Position numbers and translations under genes: made by a program | Assembly (NCBI GenBank): GCA_002491605.1 | Contig: DKWG01000011.1 | Location: 1-38,007, forward strand | DNA length: 38,007 nt | DNA from: Ruminococcus sp. UBA7158 | Lineage (GTDB): Bacteria > Bacillota > Clostridia > Oscillospirales > Ruminococcaceae | Reading direction: 5' to 3' | Part shown: in pieces, positions 7,387-14,316 of the stretch | Position numbering within the stretch: position 1 is the stretch's first letter | How the letters are laid out: each line of letters starts with the position of its first letter | Notes under the pieces: generated by a model | Told to the model about the DNA's origin: nothing | Databases searched by the model: none | What the model saw: the letters and a program-made list of their open reading frames with translations, nothing else

Positions 7387-7958
7387 AATCGAGCTTTTTT
7401 GCGCTGATGTCGAGAATGAAATATATTAACCGCTGGGGTTTGATGAGAAATTCAAGGAGCGAGAATATCGCAGAGCATTCGCTTGACACCGCCGTTATAG
7501 CGCATCTTTTGTGCGTTTTAAGAAATAAACGCTTCGGCGGAAGCATAAACGCCGAGCACACGGCGGCTGTCGCCATGTTTCATGACACCCCGGAGATTAT
7601 AACCGGCGACCTTCCGACACCTGTTAAGTATTTCAGCGAAAAAATCAGCGACGCTTACAAGGATGTTGAAAGTGCAGCAGTTGACAAGCTTATCTCGGCT
7701 GTCCCGAGTGATATATCAGATGAATACGAAAAGCTTTTGAGATGCTCTGACGATGAGATTTTGCGCATAGTTAAGGCGGCGGACAAGATTTCAGCCTTGA
7801 TTAAGTGCATAGAGGAAAGAAAATCCGGAAACAACGACTTTGTCGCAGCGGAGAGGCAAACGCTTGATTCACTCAAAAGAATGTCTTTACCTGAGGTCGA
7901 CTGTTTTATCGATGAGTTCCTGCCGGCATATGAGCTGACGCTCGATGAGCAGGCTTGA
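7383..7958 (+). CDS. yfbR: HD-domain 5'-deoxynucleotidase, YfbR-like
   Basis: Predicted to remove phosphate from deoxyribonucleoside 5'-monophosphates. 191 aa, colinear with E. coli YfbR. INRWGLMRN carries the substrate-contact R17/W18; metal ligands are H32 (ENIAEHSL), H67-D68 (MFHDTPE) and the Asp in KAADK near residue 136; E71 and the GDLPTPVKYF stretch are also kept. The GTG start at 7383 overlaps the DUF4364 stop and has GAGGTGGA 6-7 bases upstream. The only small difference from E. coli is HDTPE for HDASE. Family call is secure; activity is inferred from conserved residues. Confidence 0.93.
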   Translation: MKSSFFALMSRMKYINRWGLMRNSRSENIAEHSLDTAVIAHLLCVLRNKRFGGSINAEHTAAVAMFHDTPEIITGDLPTPVKYFSEKISDAYKDVESAAVDKLISAVPSDISDEYEKLLRCSDDEILRIVKAADKISALIKCIEERKSGNNDFVAAERQTLDSLKRMSLPEVDCFIDEFLPAYELTLDEQA

Positions 7959-8030
7959 CAAAGGCAGAATAAGTCAGGTTATATGGCAATATATAATTAG
8001 TGCGATTATCGTATAAATATGTTACAATGA

Positions 8031-8124
8031 TTTGGAGCTGTAAGCTCCAAATCTGAAAGAATCGCTCTCGCGGCGAAGCCGCTCCCGATGCCGTTCCGGC
8101 ATCAACGCAATTCTTTCGGCTTGT
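8031..8124. repeat. Structured intergenic repeat, copy 1
   Basis: Unit of ~94 bases with four helices: TTTGGAGCT/AGCTCCAAA (8031-8039 with 8043-8051, loop GTA); an outer stem from GAAAGAAT to the GCAATTCTTTC at the end (one C-A mismatch); and two inner hairpins, GCGGC-GAA-GCCGC and GATGCCG-TTC-CGGCATC. An extended -10-like TGTTACAAT (8020-8028) lies directly upstream. No coding potential seen. Confidence 0.8.
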
Positions 8125-8148
8125 GCGGTAATTATGACATAATTATAC

Positions 8149-8239
8149 GGAGCCTATGGCTCCAAATCTGAAAGAATTGCTCTCGCGGCGAAGCCGCTCC
8201 CGATGCCGTTCCGGCATCAACGCAATTCTTTCGGCTTGT
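8149..8239. repeat. Structured intergenic repeat, copy 2
   Basis: Second unit, 115 bp after the first. The 81-base core (8159-8239) is identical to copy 1 (8044-8124) except for one base, which restores the outer stem GAAAGAATTGC/GCAATTCTTTC to perfect pairing. The leading hairpin is GGAGCC-TAT-GGCTCC rather than GGAGCT-GTA-AGCTCC, so both arms changed together. Between the units is an AT-rich palindrome, TAATTATG-A-CATAATTA (8129-8145). The rest of 7959-8323 shows no gene. Confidence 0.8.
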
Positions 8240-8274
8240 TCGGGATTTATGCTGCAAGGATTTGAAAATAGAAT

Positions 8275-8304
8275 GCGTACCTGTTATGTACGATATATGT
8301 ACGC
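8275..8304 (+). promoter_or_regulatory. Inverted/direct repeat just upstream of the CDF transporter
   Basis: GCGTAC (8275-8280) and GTACGC (8299-8304) are an inverted repeat, and ATGTACG occurs twice 11 bp apart (8286-8292, 8297-8303). It lies 20-50 bases before the CDF start, a position suited to an operator or a leader structure. No regulator can be named. Confidence 0.35.
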
Positions 8305-8323
8305 TGAGAAAGAAGTGTAGATT

Positions 8324-9481
8324 TTGCTGAAAAGACTTTTTATAAAGGACTATAAGAATGTAAACGACCCTGATGTTCGTGAACGTTACGGAGTTGTTGC
8401 CGGGCTGTTCGGAATTACGACTAATTTTATTCTGTTTGTCATAAAGCTGCTCATAGGTCTGATTTCAAACAGTATCACCATCATTGCCGACGCAGTAAAC
8501 AATCTTTCGGACGCAGGCTCGTCCATCCTGACAATGATAGGCTTCAAGCTCTCAAACCGTCCTGCCGACAAGGACCATCCGTTCGGTCACGCAAGGTATG
8601 AAGAGATTACTGCGCTTATCGTTGCGATTTTAGTTATGTGTATAGGCGTTTTGTTTGCTAAAAGCTCGCTTGACAAAATAATTACGCCTCAGGAGCTGAC
8701 AATAAACGCTGTTACATATGCAGTTTTGGTTATCGCCGTGGTGCTTAAGCTCATTCAGTTTTTAACGTACATAGACTTTTCCAATGCCATTTCGTCAGAC
8801 GCAATAAAGGCGGCTGCTATGGACTCAAGAAACGATATGATTTCTACAACATCGGTGCTTTTGAGCATGGTAGTTATGCAGGTATTTAAAATTAATATAG
8901 ACGGCTGGGTCGGCTTGGCTGTCTCGGTGTTCGTCATTATATCTGCCGCTAAAATGGTTAAGGAAGCCATAAGCCCGATGCTTGGCGTACCGCCGACAAG
9001 GGAAATGGTTGAATCGGTTTACGACTTGATAGATAAGAGCGAGGGCATAATCGGAAGGCACGATTTGATTATGCACAGCTACGGTGTAGGCTCTGTTTTT
9101 GCCTCTATTCACGTTGAGGTCGACTCAAAATGCGATATTATACATATGCACGACACAATCGACAACATAGAAAGGGAAGCGAAAAGCGAGCTCGGAATCC
9201 AGCTTACAATACATATGGACCCGGTAGACGTGTCCAACCCGGTAAGGCAAAAGCTGTACGAGCTGACTGTTGAGGGCTTGAAAAAATACGACAGCACCAT
9301 AATGCTCCATGATTTTCGCTTGGTAGACGGACCGACGCATACAAATGTGCTCTTCGACATTATTGAGCCGTTCGGCGTTAAATATGATATTGACAGAATA
9401 ACCGAGATTTTATATCAAGAGTATTCTAAGGAAGAGGGAACTTACTACTTCGTCATAAATGTAGATAAGAAAATGAACTGA
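8324..9481 (+). CDS. Cation diffusion facilitator (CDF) family metal transporter
   Basis: Proton-driven efflux of a divalent metal (Zn, Mn, Fe or Co) across the cytoplasmic membrane. 385 aa. Six membrane segments lie in residues ~25-215, with metal site residues in IADAVNNLSDAGSS and in AMDSRNDMIST, and HPFGHARYE between segments. A cytoplasmic dimerisation domain follows (~220-310), then an extra C-terminal ~75 residues (MLHDFRLVDGPTHTNVLFD), as in clostridial MamB/FieF-like members. Start TTG 8324 fits the family N-terminus (VRERYGVVAGLFGI); the first internal Met is ~70 residues in. Its stop and the next start share one base (TGATG), so translation is coupled to the DUF3810 gene. The metal cannot be read from the sequence. 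Confidence 0.93.
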   Translation: MLKRLFIKDYKNVNDPDVRERYGVVAGLFGITTNFILFVIKLLIGLISNSITIIADAVNNLSDAGSSILTMIGFKLSNRPADKDHPFGHARYEEITALIVAILVMCIGVLFAKSSLDKIITPQELTINAVTYAVLVIAVVLKLIQFLTYIDFSNAISSDAIKAAAMDSRNDMISTTSVLLSMVVMQVFKINIDGWVGLAVSVFVIISAAKMVKEAISPMLGVPPTREMVESVYDLIDKSEGIIGRHDLIMHSYGVGSVFASIHVEVDSKCDIIHMHDTIDNIEREAKSELGIQLTIHMDPVDVSNPVRQKLYELTVEGLKKYDSTIMLHDFRLVDGPTHTNVLFDIIEPFGVKYDIDRITEILYQEYSKEEGTYYFVINVDKKMN

Positions 9482-10620
9482 TGAATAAAAAGCGTATTAA
9501 AAAAATCGATATAGTAATCATTGCTGTGATTGCAGCTATGCTGATAATAAACGTTACTGCAAGATTAAGCACCGTATTTTCCGACTTTTACGTTCGGAAA
9601 ATATACCCTGTTATCAGCGCGCCGTTTGTTTGGCTGTCCGGGCTTTTGCCGTTTTCCCTCGGTGAGCTTATGATAACCTTGGCGGTTTTGGCTGTGATAA
9701 TCGGTATTCCGTCTCTGATTATCTATTTAGTGATTAAAAGAAAGGACAAGGCAAAGGTCAAGAGGGTGAGCGGAGCTGCTTTGAGGCTTTCGTGCATTGC
9801 ACTTGCGTACGTTTTAACTACTGAAACCCTTGGCTGCTTTGTTATGTATCAATGCTCAACATTTTCCGAAAGGTATTTTGAGCCTACAGAGCATACCGAG
9901 AAGCTTTTGCTTGAAACTCTTGAGGATGTCTCGCTGCGCCTGTCTCAGCTTTGCGGAGAGTTTAACAGAGACGACAGCGGATATATCGTTTTGGATAAAA
10001 GCTATGTTGACGAGTGCAAGTCCGCACTCAAGAAGGTGTCAAGGGATTATTCACAGCTAAGCGGATACTACCCGAACCCGAAGGGGATATATTTTTCTTT
10101 CTTTATGTCTCAGCAGGCAATAGTAGGTCTTTATATGCCTTTTGCGTTTGAAGCGACATATAACCGTGACACTCAGGATATTTCAAAGCCGGCAACTATC
10201 TGTCATGAGCTTTCGCATCTTAAGGGAATAATTCAAGAGGATGAGGCAAACTTCGTCTCTATGGTTGCTTGCTTTAACTCCGACAGCGACGTCGTTCGTT
10301 ACAGCGGATATTTAGACGCTTTTTACTATTTGTATTCCGACGCCTACGAGCTTTTGGGCACTGAGTACGAATCAAGGCTTCGAGACGCCATATCGGCAGT
10401 TCCCGATTTCGTCTGGGACAACGACTTATATTCCTTTAAAAATACATATTGGGAAGACAACAAGGAAAAAGAGATTATCCCCACCGAAACCGTACAAGCC
10501 GTATCGGAGGCGCTGACTGAGGCAAACTTAAAGCTTAATGACGTTGAAGAAGGCATGATGATTTATTATAGGGTAACGGAGCTGTTGATGGACTATAAGG
10601 CTTCAGGCGGATATATTTGA
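9481..10620 (+). CDS. DUF3810 family membrane protein with a zinc-protease-like HELSHLKG motif
   Basis: 379 aa. Three hydrophobic segments lie in the first ~125 residues (around 10-28, 55-85, 100-125), followed by an extracytoplasmic domain. CHELSHLKGI (near residue 242) is an HExxH motif followed by EDEANF 11 residues on, the H-E-H plus distal E arrangement of zinc metallopeptidases. Members of DUF3810 are uncharacterised. Overlap with the CDF metal-transporter gene (TGATG) means both are made from one message. Peptidase activity is inference from the motif. Confidence 0.85.
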   Translation: MNKKRIKKIDIVIIAVIAAMLIINVTARLSTVFSDFYVRKIYPVISAPFVWLSGLLPFSLGELMITLAVLAVIIGIPSLIIYLVIKRKDKAKVKRVSGAALRLSCIALAYVLTTETLGCFVMYQCSTFSERYFEPTEHTEKLLLETLEDVSLRLSQLCGEFNRDDSGYIVLDKSYVDECKSALKKVSRDYSQLSGYYPNPKGIYFSFFMSQQAIVGLYMPFAFEATYNRDTQDISKPATICHELSHLKGIIQEDEANFVSMVACFNSDSDVVRYSGYLDAFYYLYSDAYELLGTEYESRLRDAISAVPDFVWDNDLYSFKNTYWEDNKEKEIIPTETVQAVSEALTEANLKLNDVEEGMMIYYRVTELLMDYKASGGYI

Positions 10621-10740
10621 TTCGCTGCTGTATGCAGTTATTCGACACGGCAAAAGGCTGCTCGTATCAATGATGAATGCACAAACGAAGGCGACAGCCG
10701 CAAAGCACTTTGCAGATTAATACAAAAATTCATTAATGTA

Positions 10741-10787
10741 TTGACACTTATTTTACAAAGTGATAAGATTTTAAAAAATATTATCAC
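10741..10787 (+). promoter_or_regulatory. Promoter of the SPFH/zinc-ribbon/TPM operon with overlapping palindrome
   Basis: TTGACA (10741-10746), 17 bp, TAAGAT (10764-10769) with an upstream TG (10761-10762). GTGATAA (10760-10766) and TTATCAC (10781-10787) form a perfect inverted repeat covering the -10 and the expected start point, the classic place for a repressor. A ribosome site AAAGGAG (10842-10848) follows after a ~70-base leader. Confidence 0.7.
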
Positions 10788-10856
10788 CTATAAGCATTCA
10801 GTTATCGGTTTTTACAGGATAAAATCAGCATTAAAATTCTTAAAGGAGTAAACAAT

Positions 10857-12164
10857 ATGGGACTTATTAAATCGGCAATTAATTCACTCGGAGGAACCTT
10901 GGCAGACCAATGGAAGGAATTCTTCTATTGCGATTCTATGCCCGGCGATGTTTTGGTTGTAAAGGGCAGAAAGCGTATCTCGGGACGTTCATCTAATACA
11001 AAGGGCAACGACAATATTATTTCCAACGGCTCAGGCATTGCCGTTGCAGACGGACAGTGCATGATAATTGTTGAGCAGGGAAAGATTGTTGAGGTCTGCG
11101 CTGAACCCGGTGAGTTTACCTACGACAGCTCGACAGAGCCGAGCATTTTTTCAGGCAATCTCGGAGAGAGCATAAAGAGAACCTTCAGCACAATAGGAAA
11201 GCGTTTTACCTATGGCTCTGATACCGCTAAGGATCAAAGAGTGTATTACTTCAACCTCAAGGAGCTTATGGATAATAAATTCGGAACCCCTAATCCCGTT
11301 CCGTTCAGAGTGGTAGATACAAAAATTGGTCTTGATATAGACGTTTCCATAAGATGCTCCGGTGTTTATTCATATAAGATCAGCGACCCGCTTTTGTTCT
11401 ATACAAACGTCTGCGGAAACGTTGAGCGTGAGTACACAAGAAGCCAGCTCGATTCTCAGCTGAAAACTGAGTTTATAAGCGCATTGCAGCCGGCTCTGGG
11501 CAGACTGTCCGAGCTTGAGCTTCGTCCCAACCAGATTGTAACTCACAATACCGAGCTTGAGAACGCAATGAACTCAGCGTTGTCCGACAAGTGGAATCAA
11601 ACAAGGGGATTAAAGATTGTAAGCGTTGCTTTAGGCTCTGTGACACTTTCTCAGGAGGATCAGGAGCTTATAAAGAACGCTCAGCACGCCGCAGTTTTAA
11701 GAGATCCGTCTATGGCTGCTGCTACCTTAGTAGGCGCTCAGGCCGATGCTATGAGAAGCGCAGCGTCAAACAAAAGCGGCGCTATGACAGGCTTTATGGG
11801 AATGGGCATGGCTCAGCAGGCAGGAGGCGTTAACGCTTCCGACTTATACGGCATGGCAAAAAATCAAAACGATAATAAGGCAAATCAGGCGTCGGGGGAC
11901 ACTTGGACCTGTTCCTGCGGTCACACCTGCAAGGGCAATTTTTGCCCCGAGTGCGGTTCTAAAAAGCCTGAAAGCGGCTGGAAATGCTCCTGCGGCAGCA
12001 TGAACAAGGGCAAATTCTGCACACAGTGCGGAGCAAAAAAGCCTGCCGGTGAACCTCTTTACAGGTGCGACAAGTGCGGCTGGGAGCCGGAGGATCCGAA
12101 GAATCCGCCTAAGTTCTGTCCTGAGTGCGGAGATGTATTCAATGACGGCGACAAAGTGATGTAG
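10857..12164 (+). CDS. ydjI: SPFH-domain protein with C-terminal zinc ribbons (YdjI-like)
   Basis: 435 aa. Residues ~1-290 form an SPFH/band-7-like domain of the 'virion core protein' type (start MGLIKSAINSLGGTLADQWK; FFYCDSMPGDVLVVKG; KIGLDIDVSIRCSGVYSYKI). A low-complexity Ala/Met/Gly stretch follows, then three cysteine modules near 351-367 (CSCG...CPECG), 372-390 (CSCG...CTQCG) and 402-427 (CDKCG...CPECG), i.e. tandem zinc ribbons. In Bacillus subtilis YdjI, with YdjG and YdjH, recruits the phage-shock protein PspA to the membrane. The two next genes resemble YdjG and YdjH, so the module is conserved, but no pspA is adjacent. Start is well set by AAAGGAG. Confidence 0.85.
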   Translation: MGLIKSAINSLGGTLADQWKEFFYCDSMPGDVLVVKGRKRISGRSSNTKGNDNIISNGSGIAVADGQCMIIVEQGKIVEVCAEPGEFTYDSSTEPSIFSGNLGESIKRTFSTIGKRFTYGSDTAKDQRVYYFNLKELMDNKFGTPNPVPFRVVDTKIGLDIDVSIRCSGVYSYKISDPLLFYTNVCGNVEREYTRSQLDSQLKTEFISALQPALGRLSELELRPNQIVTHNTELENAMNSALSDKWNQTRGLKIVSVALGSVTLSQEDQELIKNAQHAAVLRDPSMAAATLVGAQADAMRSAASNKSGAMTGFMGMGMAQQAGGVNASDLYGMAKNQNDNKANQASGDTWTCSCGHTCKGNFCPECGSKKPESGWKCSCGSMNKGKFCTQCGAKKPAGEPLYRCDKCGWEPEDPKNPPKFCPECGDVFNDGDKVM

Positions 12165-12232
12165 TTGATGAAATACTTTTTGAATTTGATTTTAGTTGAG
12201 CTAAAGAAAAAGTGTGACTTGGGGGCGGTGCT

Positions 12233-13312
12233 GTGGAGCAAATGATTGAATATAAATGTCCTTGCTGCGGCGGAGCAATTGAATTCAGTCCGACTTCTCA
12301 AAAGCTCAAGTGCCCGTATTGTGACACTGAGTTTGAAACGAATACACTGATTGAGCTTTCGCAGTCTGACTCGGCGCAGGCTCAGGACGATATGACATGG
12401 AGCGAGCCGAGCAAAGAAGTCATCCCGGACGACAGCGGGCTGTTAAGCTTTATATGCAACTCCTGCGGCGGCGAAATCATTACGGATGAAAATACTGCGG
12501 CAACTAAGTGTCCTTACTGCTCGAATCCTGTTGTAATGACAGGAAGACTGTCCGGAGCCTTGAAGCCGGATTATATAATTCCCTTTAAGCTTGATAAAAA
12601 TGCGGCAATGGATGCCTTGCGCCGCCATGTAAGCAATAAGCGACTACTCCCGAAGGTATTTAAGGACGAAAACCACATCAAGGAAATTAAGGGCATATAC
12701 GTTCCTTTTTGGCTGTTTGACGCCGAGGCTGACGCTGACGTGAATTACACAGCAACCAGAGTCCGTGCTTGGAGCGATACAAGGTTTAATTATACCGAAA
12801 CCAGCTATTACTCAGTTGCACGCTCGGCAAGCGTTGGATTTGAGCGCATACCTGTCGACGGCTCCTCCAAAATGCCTGACGACCTGATGGAATCGCTGGA
12901 GCCATATGACTTTACACAGGCGGTAGATTTCAACACAGCGTATTTGGCAGGATATCTGGCTGATAAATATGATGTGTCGTCAGACGACAGCAAGCAAAGA
13001 GCCAACGAGCGAATCAAGTCGACGACCAAGCAGGAGATAAGAAACACCGTGCACGGATACGCCACTGTTATAGAGTCGGGCGGAAGCGTCAGACTCAAAA
13101 ACAGTTCACTTAAGTATGCGTTGTATCCTGTTTGGCATCTGACAACCGATTGGAACGGTCAAAAATACACCTTTGCCATGAACGGTCAAACCGGAAAGTT
13201 TGTCGGCGATTTACCTGTTGACAAATCTGCATATACAAAGTGGCTTTTAGGAGTAGCGGCGATTGCAAGCGCTGCCGCTTTTGCGGCTTTGACTCTGTTT
13301 TCGCTGATATGA
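12233..13312 (+). CDS. ydjG: TFIIB-type zinc-ribbon membrane protein (YdjG-like)
   Basis: 359 aa. Two zinc ribbons, CPCCGG...CPYCD near residues 9-30 and CNSCGG...CPYCS near 80-100, are followed by a ~210-residue domain containing IKGIYVPFWLFDA and LKYALYPVWHLTTDWNG, typical of YdjG-like proteins, and one C-terminal membrane helix (338-358). The start GTG 12233 is preferred over ATG 12242 because GGGGGCGG lies 5-7 bases upstream. The same GGGGGCGGT ribosome site precedes the next gene. Expected to form a membrane complex with the SPFH and TPM partners. Function inferred from the Bacillus locus. Confidence 0.85.
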   Translation: MEQMIEYKCPCCGGAIEFSPTSQKLKCPYCDTEFETNTLIELSQSDSAQAQDDMTWSEPSKEVIPDDSGLLSFICNSCGGEIITDENTAATKCPYCSNPVVMTGRLSGALKPDYIIPFKLDKNAAMDALRRHVSNKRLLPKVFKDENHIKEIKGIYVPFWLFDAEADADVNYTATRVRAWSDTRFNYTETSYYSVARSASVGFERIPVDGSSKMPDDLMESLEPYDFTQAVDFNTAYLAGYLADKYDVSSDDSKQRANERIKSTTKQEIRNTVHGYATVIESGGSVRLKNSSLKYALYPVWHLTTDWNGQKYTFAMNGQTGKFVGDLPVDKSAYTKWLLGVAAIASAAAFAALTLFSLI

Positions 13313-13322
13313 GGGGGCGGTT

Positions 13323-14150
13323 TTGATAAAACGAATCGTTTTGATTTGCACAGCCGTTATTATTGCCTCGGTGATGTGCCTGACCGTTTTCGCAAAAACG
13401 CCGAGAGTTGTTGACAATGCAGGTCTTTTGACATCGAGTGAGTTAAGAGAGCTGCAAAGCCTTTTGGACGAGATAAGCGAGCGGCATTTAGTTGACGTTG
13501 CGGTTCTCACTGAAAACGGCACCGGCGGATTTATGTCGACAAGAGAATACGCTGAATATTTCTTTGAGCAAAACTACGGCTACGGTGATGAGTTAGACGG
13601 CGTTATATTTTTTGTGAATATGTCTGAGCGTGAGTGGCATATTGCCACATCCGGCTATGCGATAACAGCAATAACCGACTACGGTCTTGCCGAGATTGAG
13701 GACGAGACGGTAGGCTATCTTTCAGCCGGTCAGTACTACAGGGCGTTTGAAAAGTATGCCGATATGTGCGATGAGTTCATTACCTCGGCAAAATCCGGTC
13801 ATATATATGATGTTTACGATGAGCCGAGCTACGGCGTCAGACGAAGAAGCATATTCAGTATGTCAAATGTTATTATATCGCTGGTATTCGGATGTATTGT
13901 ATCGCTTATAACAGTAAGCTCAATGAAATCGCAGCTAAAAACAGTGCGAATGCAGCCGAACGCTTCGGCGTATGAAAGAAAAAACAGCTTTAACGTCACT
14001 AATTCCAGGGATATTTACTTATACAGAAGAGTTTCAAAAACGCCTCGCCCCCAAGACCCTCCACCTCAAAGCAGGTCATTCAGCGGCGGTTCGACGACTC
14101 ATATGTCCTCCTCGGGGCATTCCTTCGGCGGCAGGGGCGGAAAGTTCTGA
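13323..14150 (+). CDS. ydjH: TPM-domain protein (YdjH-like)
   Basis: 275 aa. Signal peptide or anchor at residues 1-24 (ending TVFA-K), then a TPM domain (~28-155; VVDNAGLLTSSELRELQSLLDEI, LDGVIFFVNMSEREWHIATSG). A membrane helix follows at ~182-200, then a Ser/Gly-rich tail ending SGHSFGGRGGKF, the usual end of TPM proteins. The TPM domain would be outside the membrane; related domains have phosphatase or assembly roles. The start TTG 13323 has GAGGGGG (13311-13317) just upstream, overlapping the previous stop, and no earlier start is possible. Last gene of the three-gene set. Confidence 0.87.
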   Translation: MIKRIVLICTAVIIASVMCLTVFAKTPRVVDNAGLLTSSELRELQSLLDEISERHLVDVAVLTENGTGGFMSTREYAEYFFEQNYGYGDELDGVIFFVNMSEREWHIATSGYAITAITDYGLAEIEDETVGYLSAGQYYRAFEKYADMCDEFITSAKSGHIYDVYDEPSYGVRRRSIFSMSNVIISLVFGCIVSLITVSSMKSQLKTVRMQPNASAYERKNSFNVTNSRDIYLYRRVSKTPRPQDPPPQSRSFSGGSTTHMSSSGHSFGGRGGKF

Positions 14151-14163
14151 TTTAAGAGAATAA

Positions 14164-14195
14164 CGGCATATTTACCTGAGCAATTGCCGAACTTT
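14164..14195 (+). terminator. Weak hairpin after the TPM gene
   Basis: CGGCA (14164-14168) pairs with TGCCG (14184-14188), extended by ATT/AAT past a bulge, and followed by AACTTTT. Possible terminator of the three-gene operon. Confidence 0.4.
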
Positions 14196-14205
14196 TGATA
14201 TTTTC

Positions 14206-14234
14206 TTGACTTTTTTTGAATGCGGAGTTATTAT
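14206..14234 (+). promoter_or_regulatory. asnS promoter
   Basis: TTGACT (14206-14211), 17-bp spacer, TATTAT (14229-14234). Start point near 14240. Because the promoter lies here, the in-frame codons between 14206 and 14316 are not part of the protein. Confidence 0.8.
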
Positions 14235-14241
14235 ATTTGAA

Positions 14242-14260
14242 GCAAAGCATTCGGCTTTGC
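14242..14260 (+). other. 5'-terminal hairpin of the asnS mRNA
   Basis: GCAAAGC (14242-14248), loop ATTCG, GCTTTGC (14254-14260): perfect 7-bp stem within a few bases of the expected transcript start. The leader (~76 bases) is too short for a T-box; the hairpin may protect the 5' end. Confidence 0.5.
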
Positions 14261-14316
14261 GATATACGGCAGTAAAATTACTAAAACATTATGCCGGGAA
14301 AGGAATGGCTATATTT

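Noticed and set aside
8031..8239. CRISPR array
   Set aside because: Only two units, long and internally palindromic, with no uniform spacers and no cas genes nearby.
10621..10851. The frame stays open for 76 codons after the DUF3810 stop, suggesting readthrough
   Set aside because: The stretch has no start codon, contains the promoter, palindrome and ribosome site of the SPFH operon, and its codons look random.
14206..14316. N-terminal extension of AsnRS by 37 residues
   Set aside because: It would begin exactly at the -35 box and include the -10 and leader hairpin; the family N-terminus starts at ATG 14317.
14235..14316. T-box riboswitch before asnS
   Set aside because: The leader is too short and I find no AGGGTGG-type specifier/antiterminator sequences.
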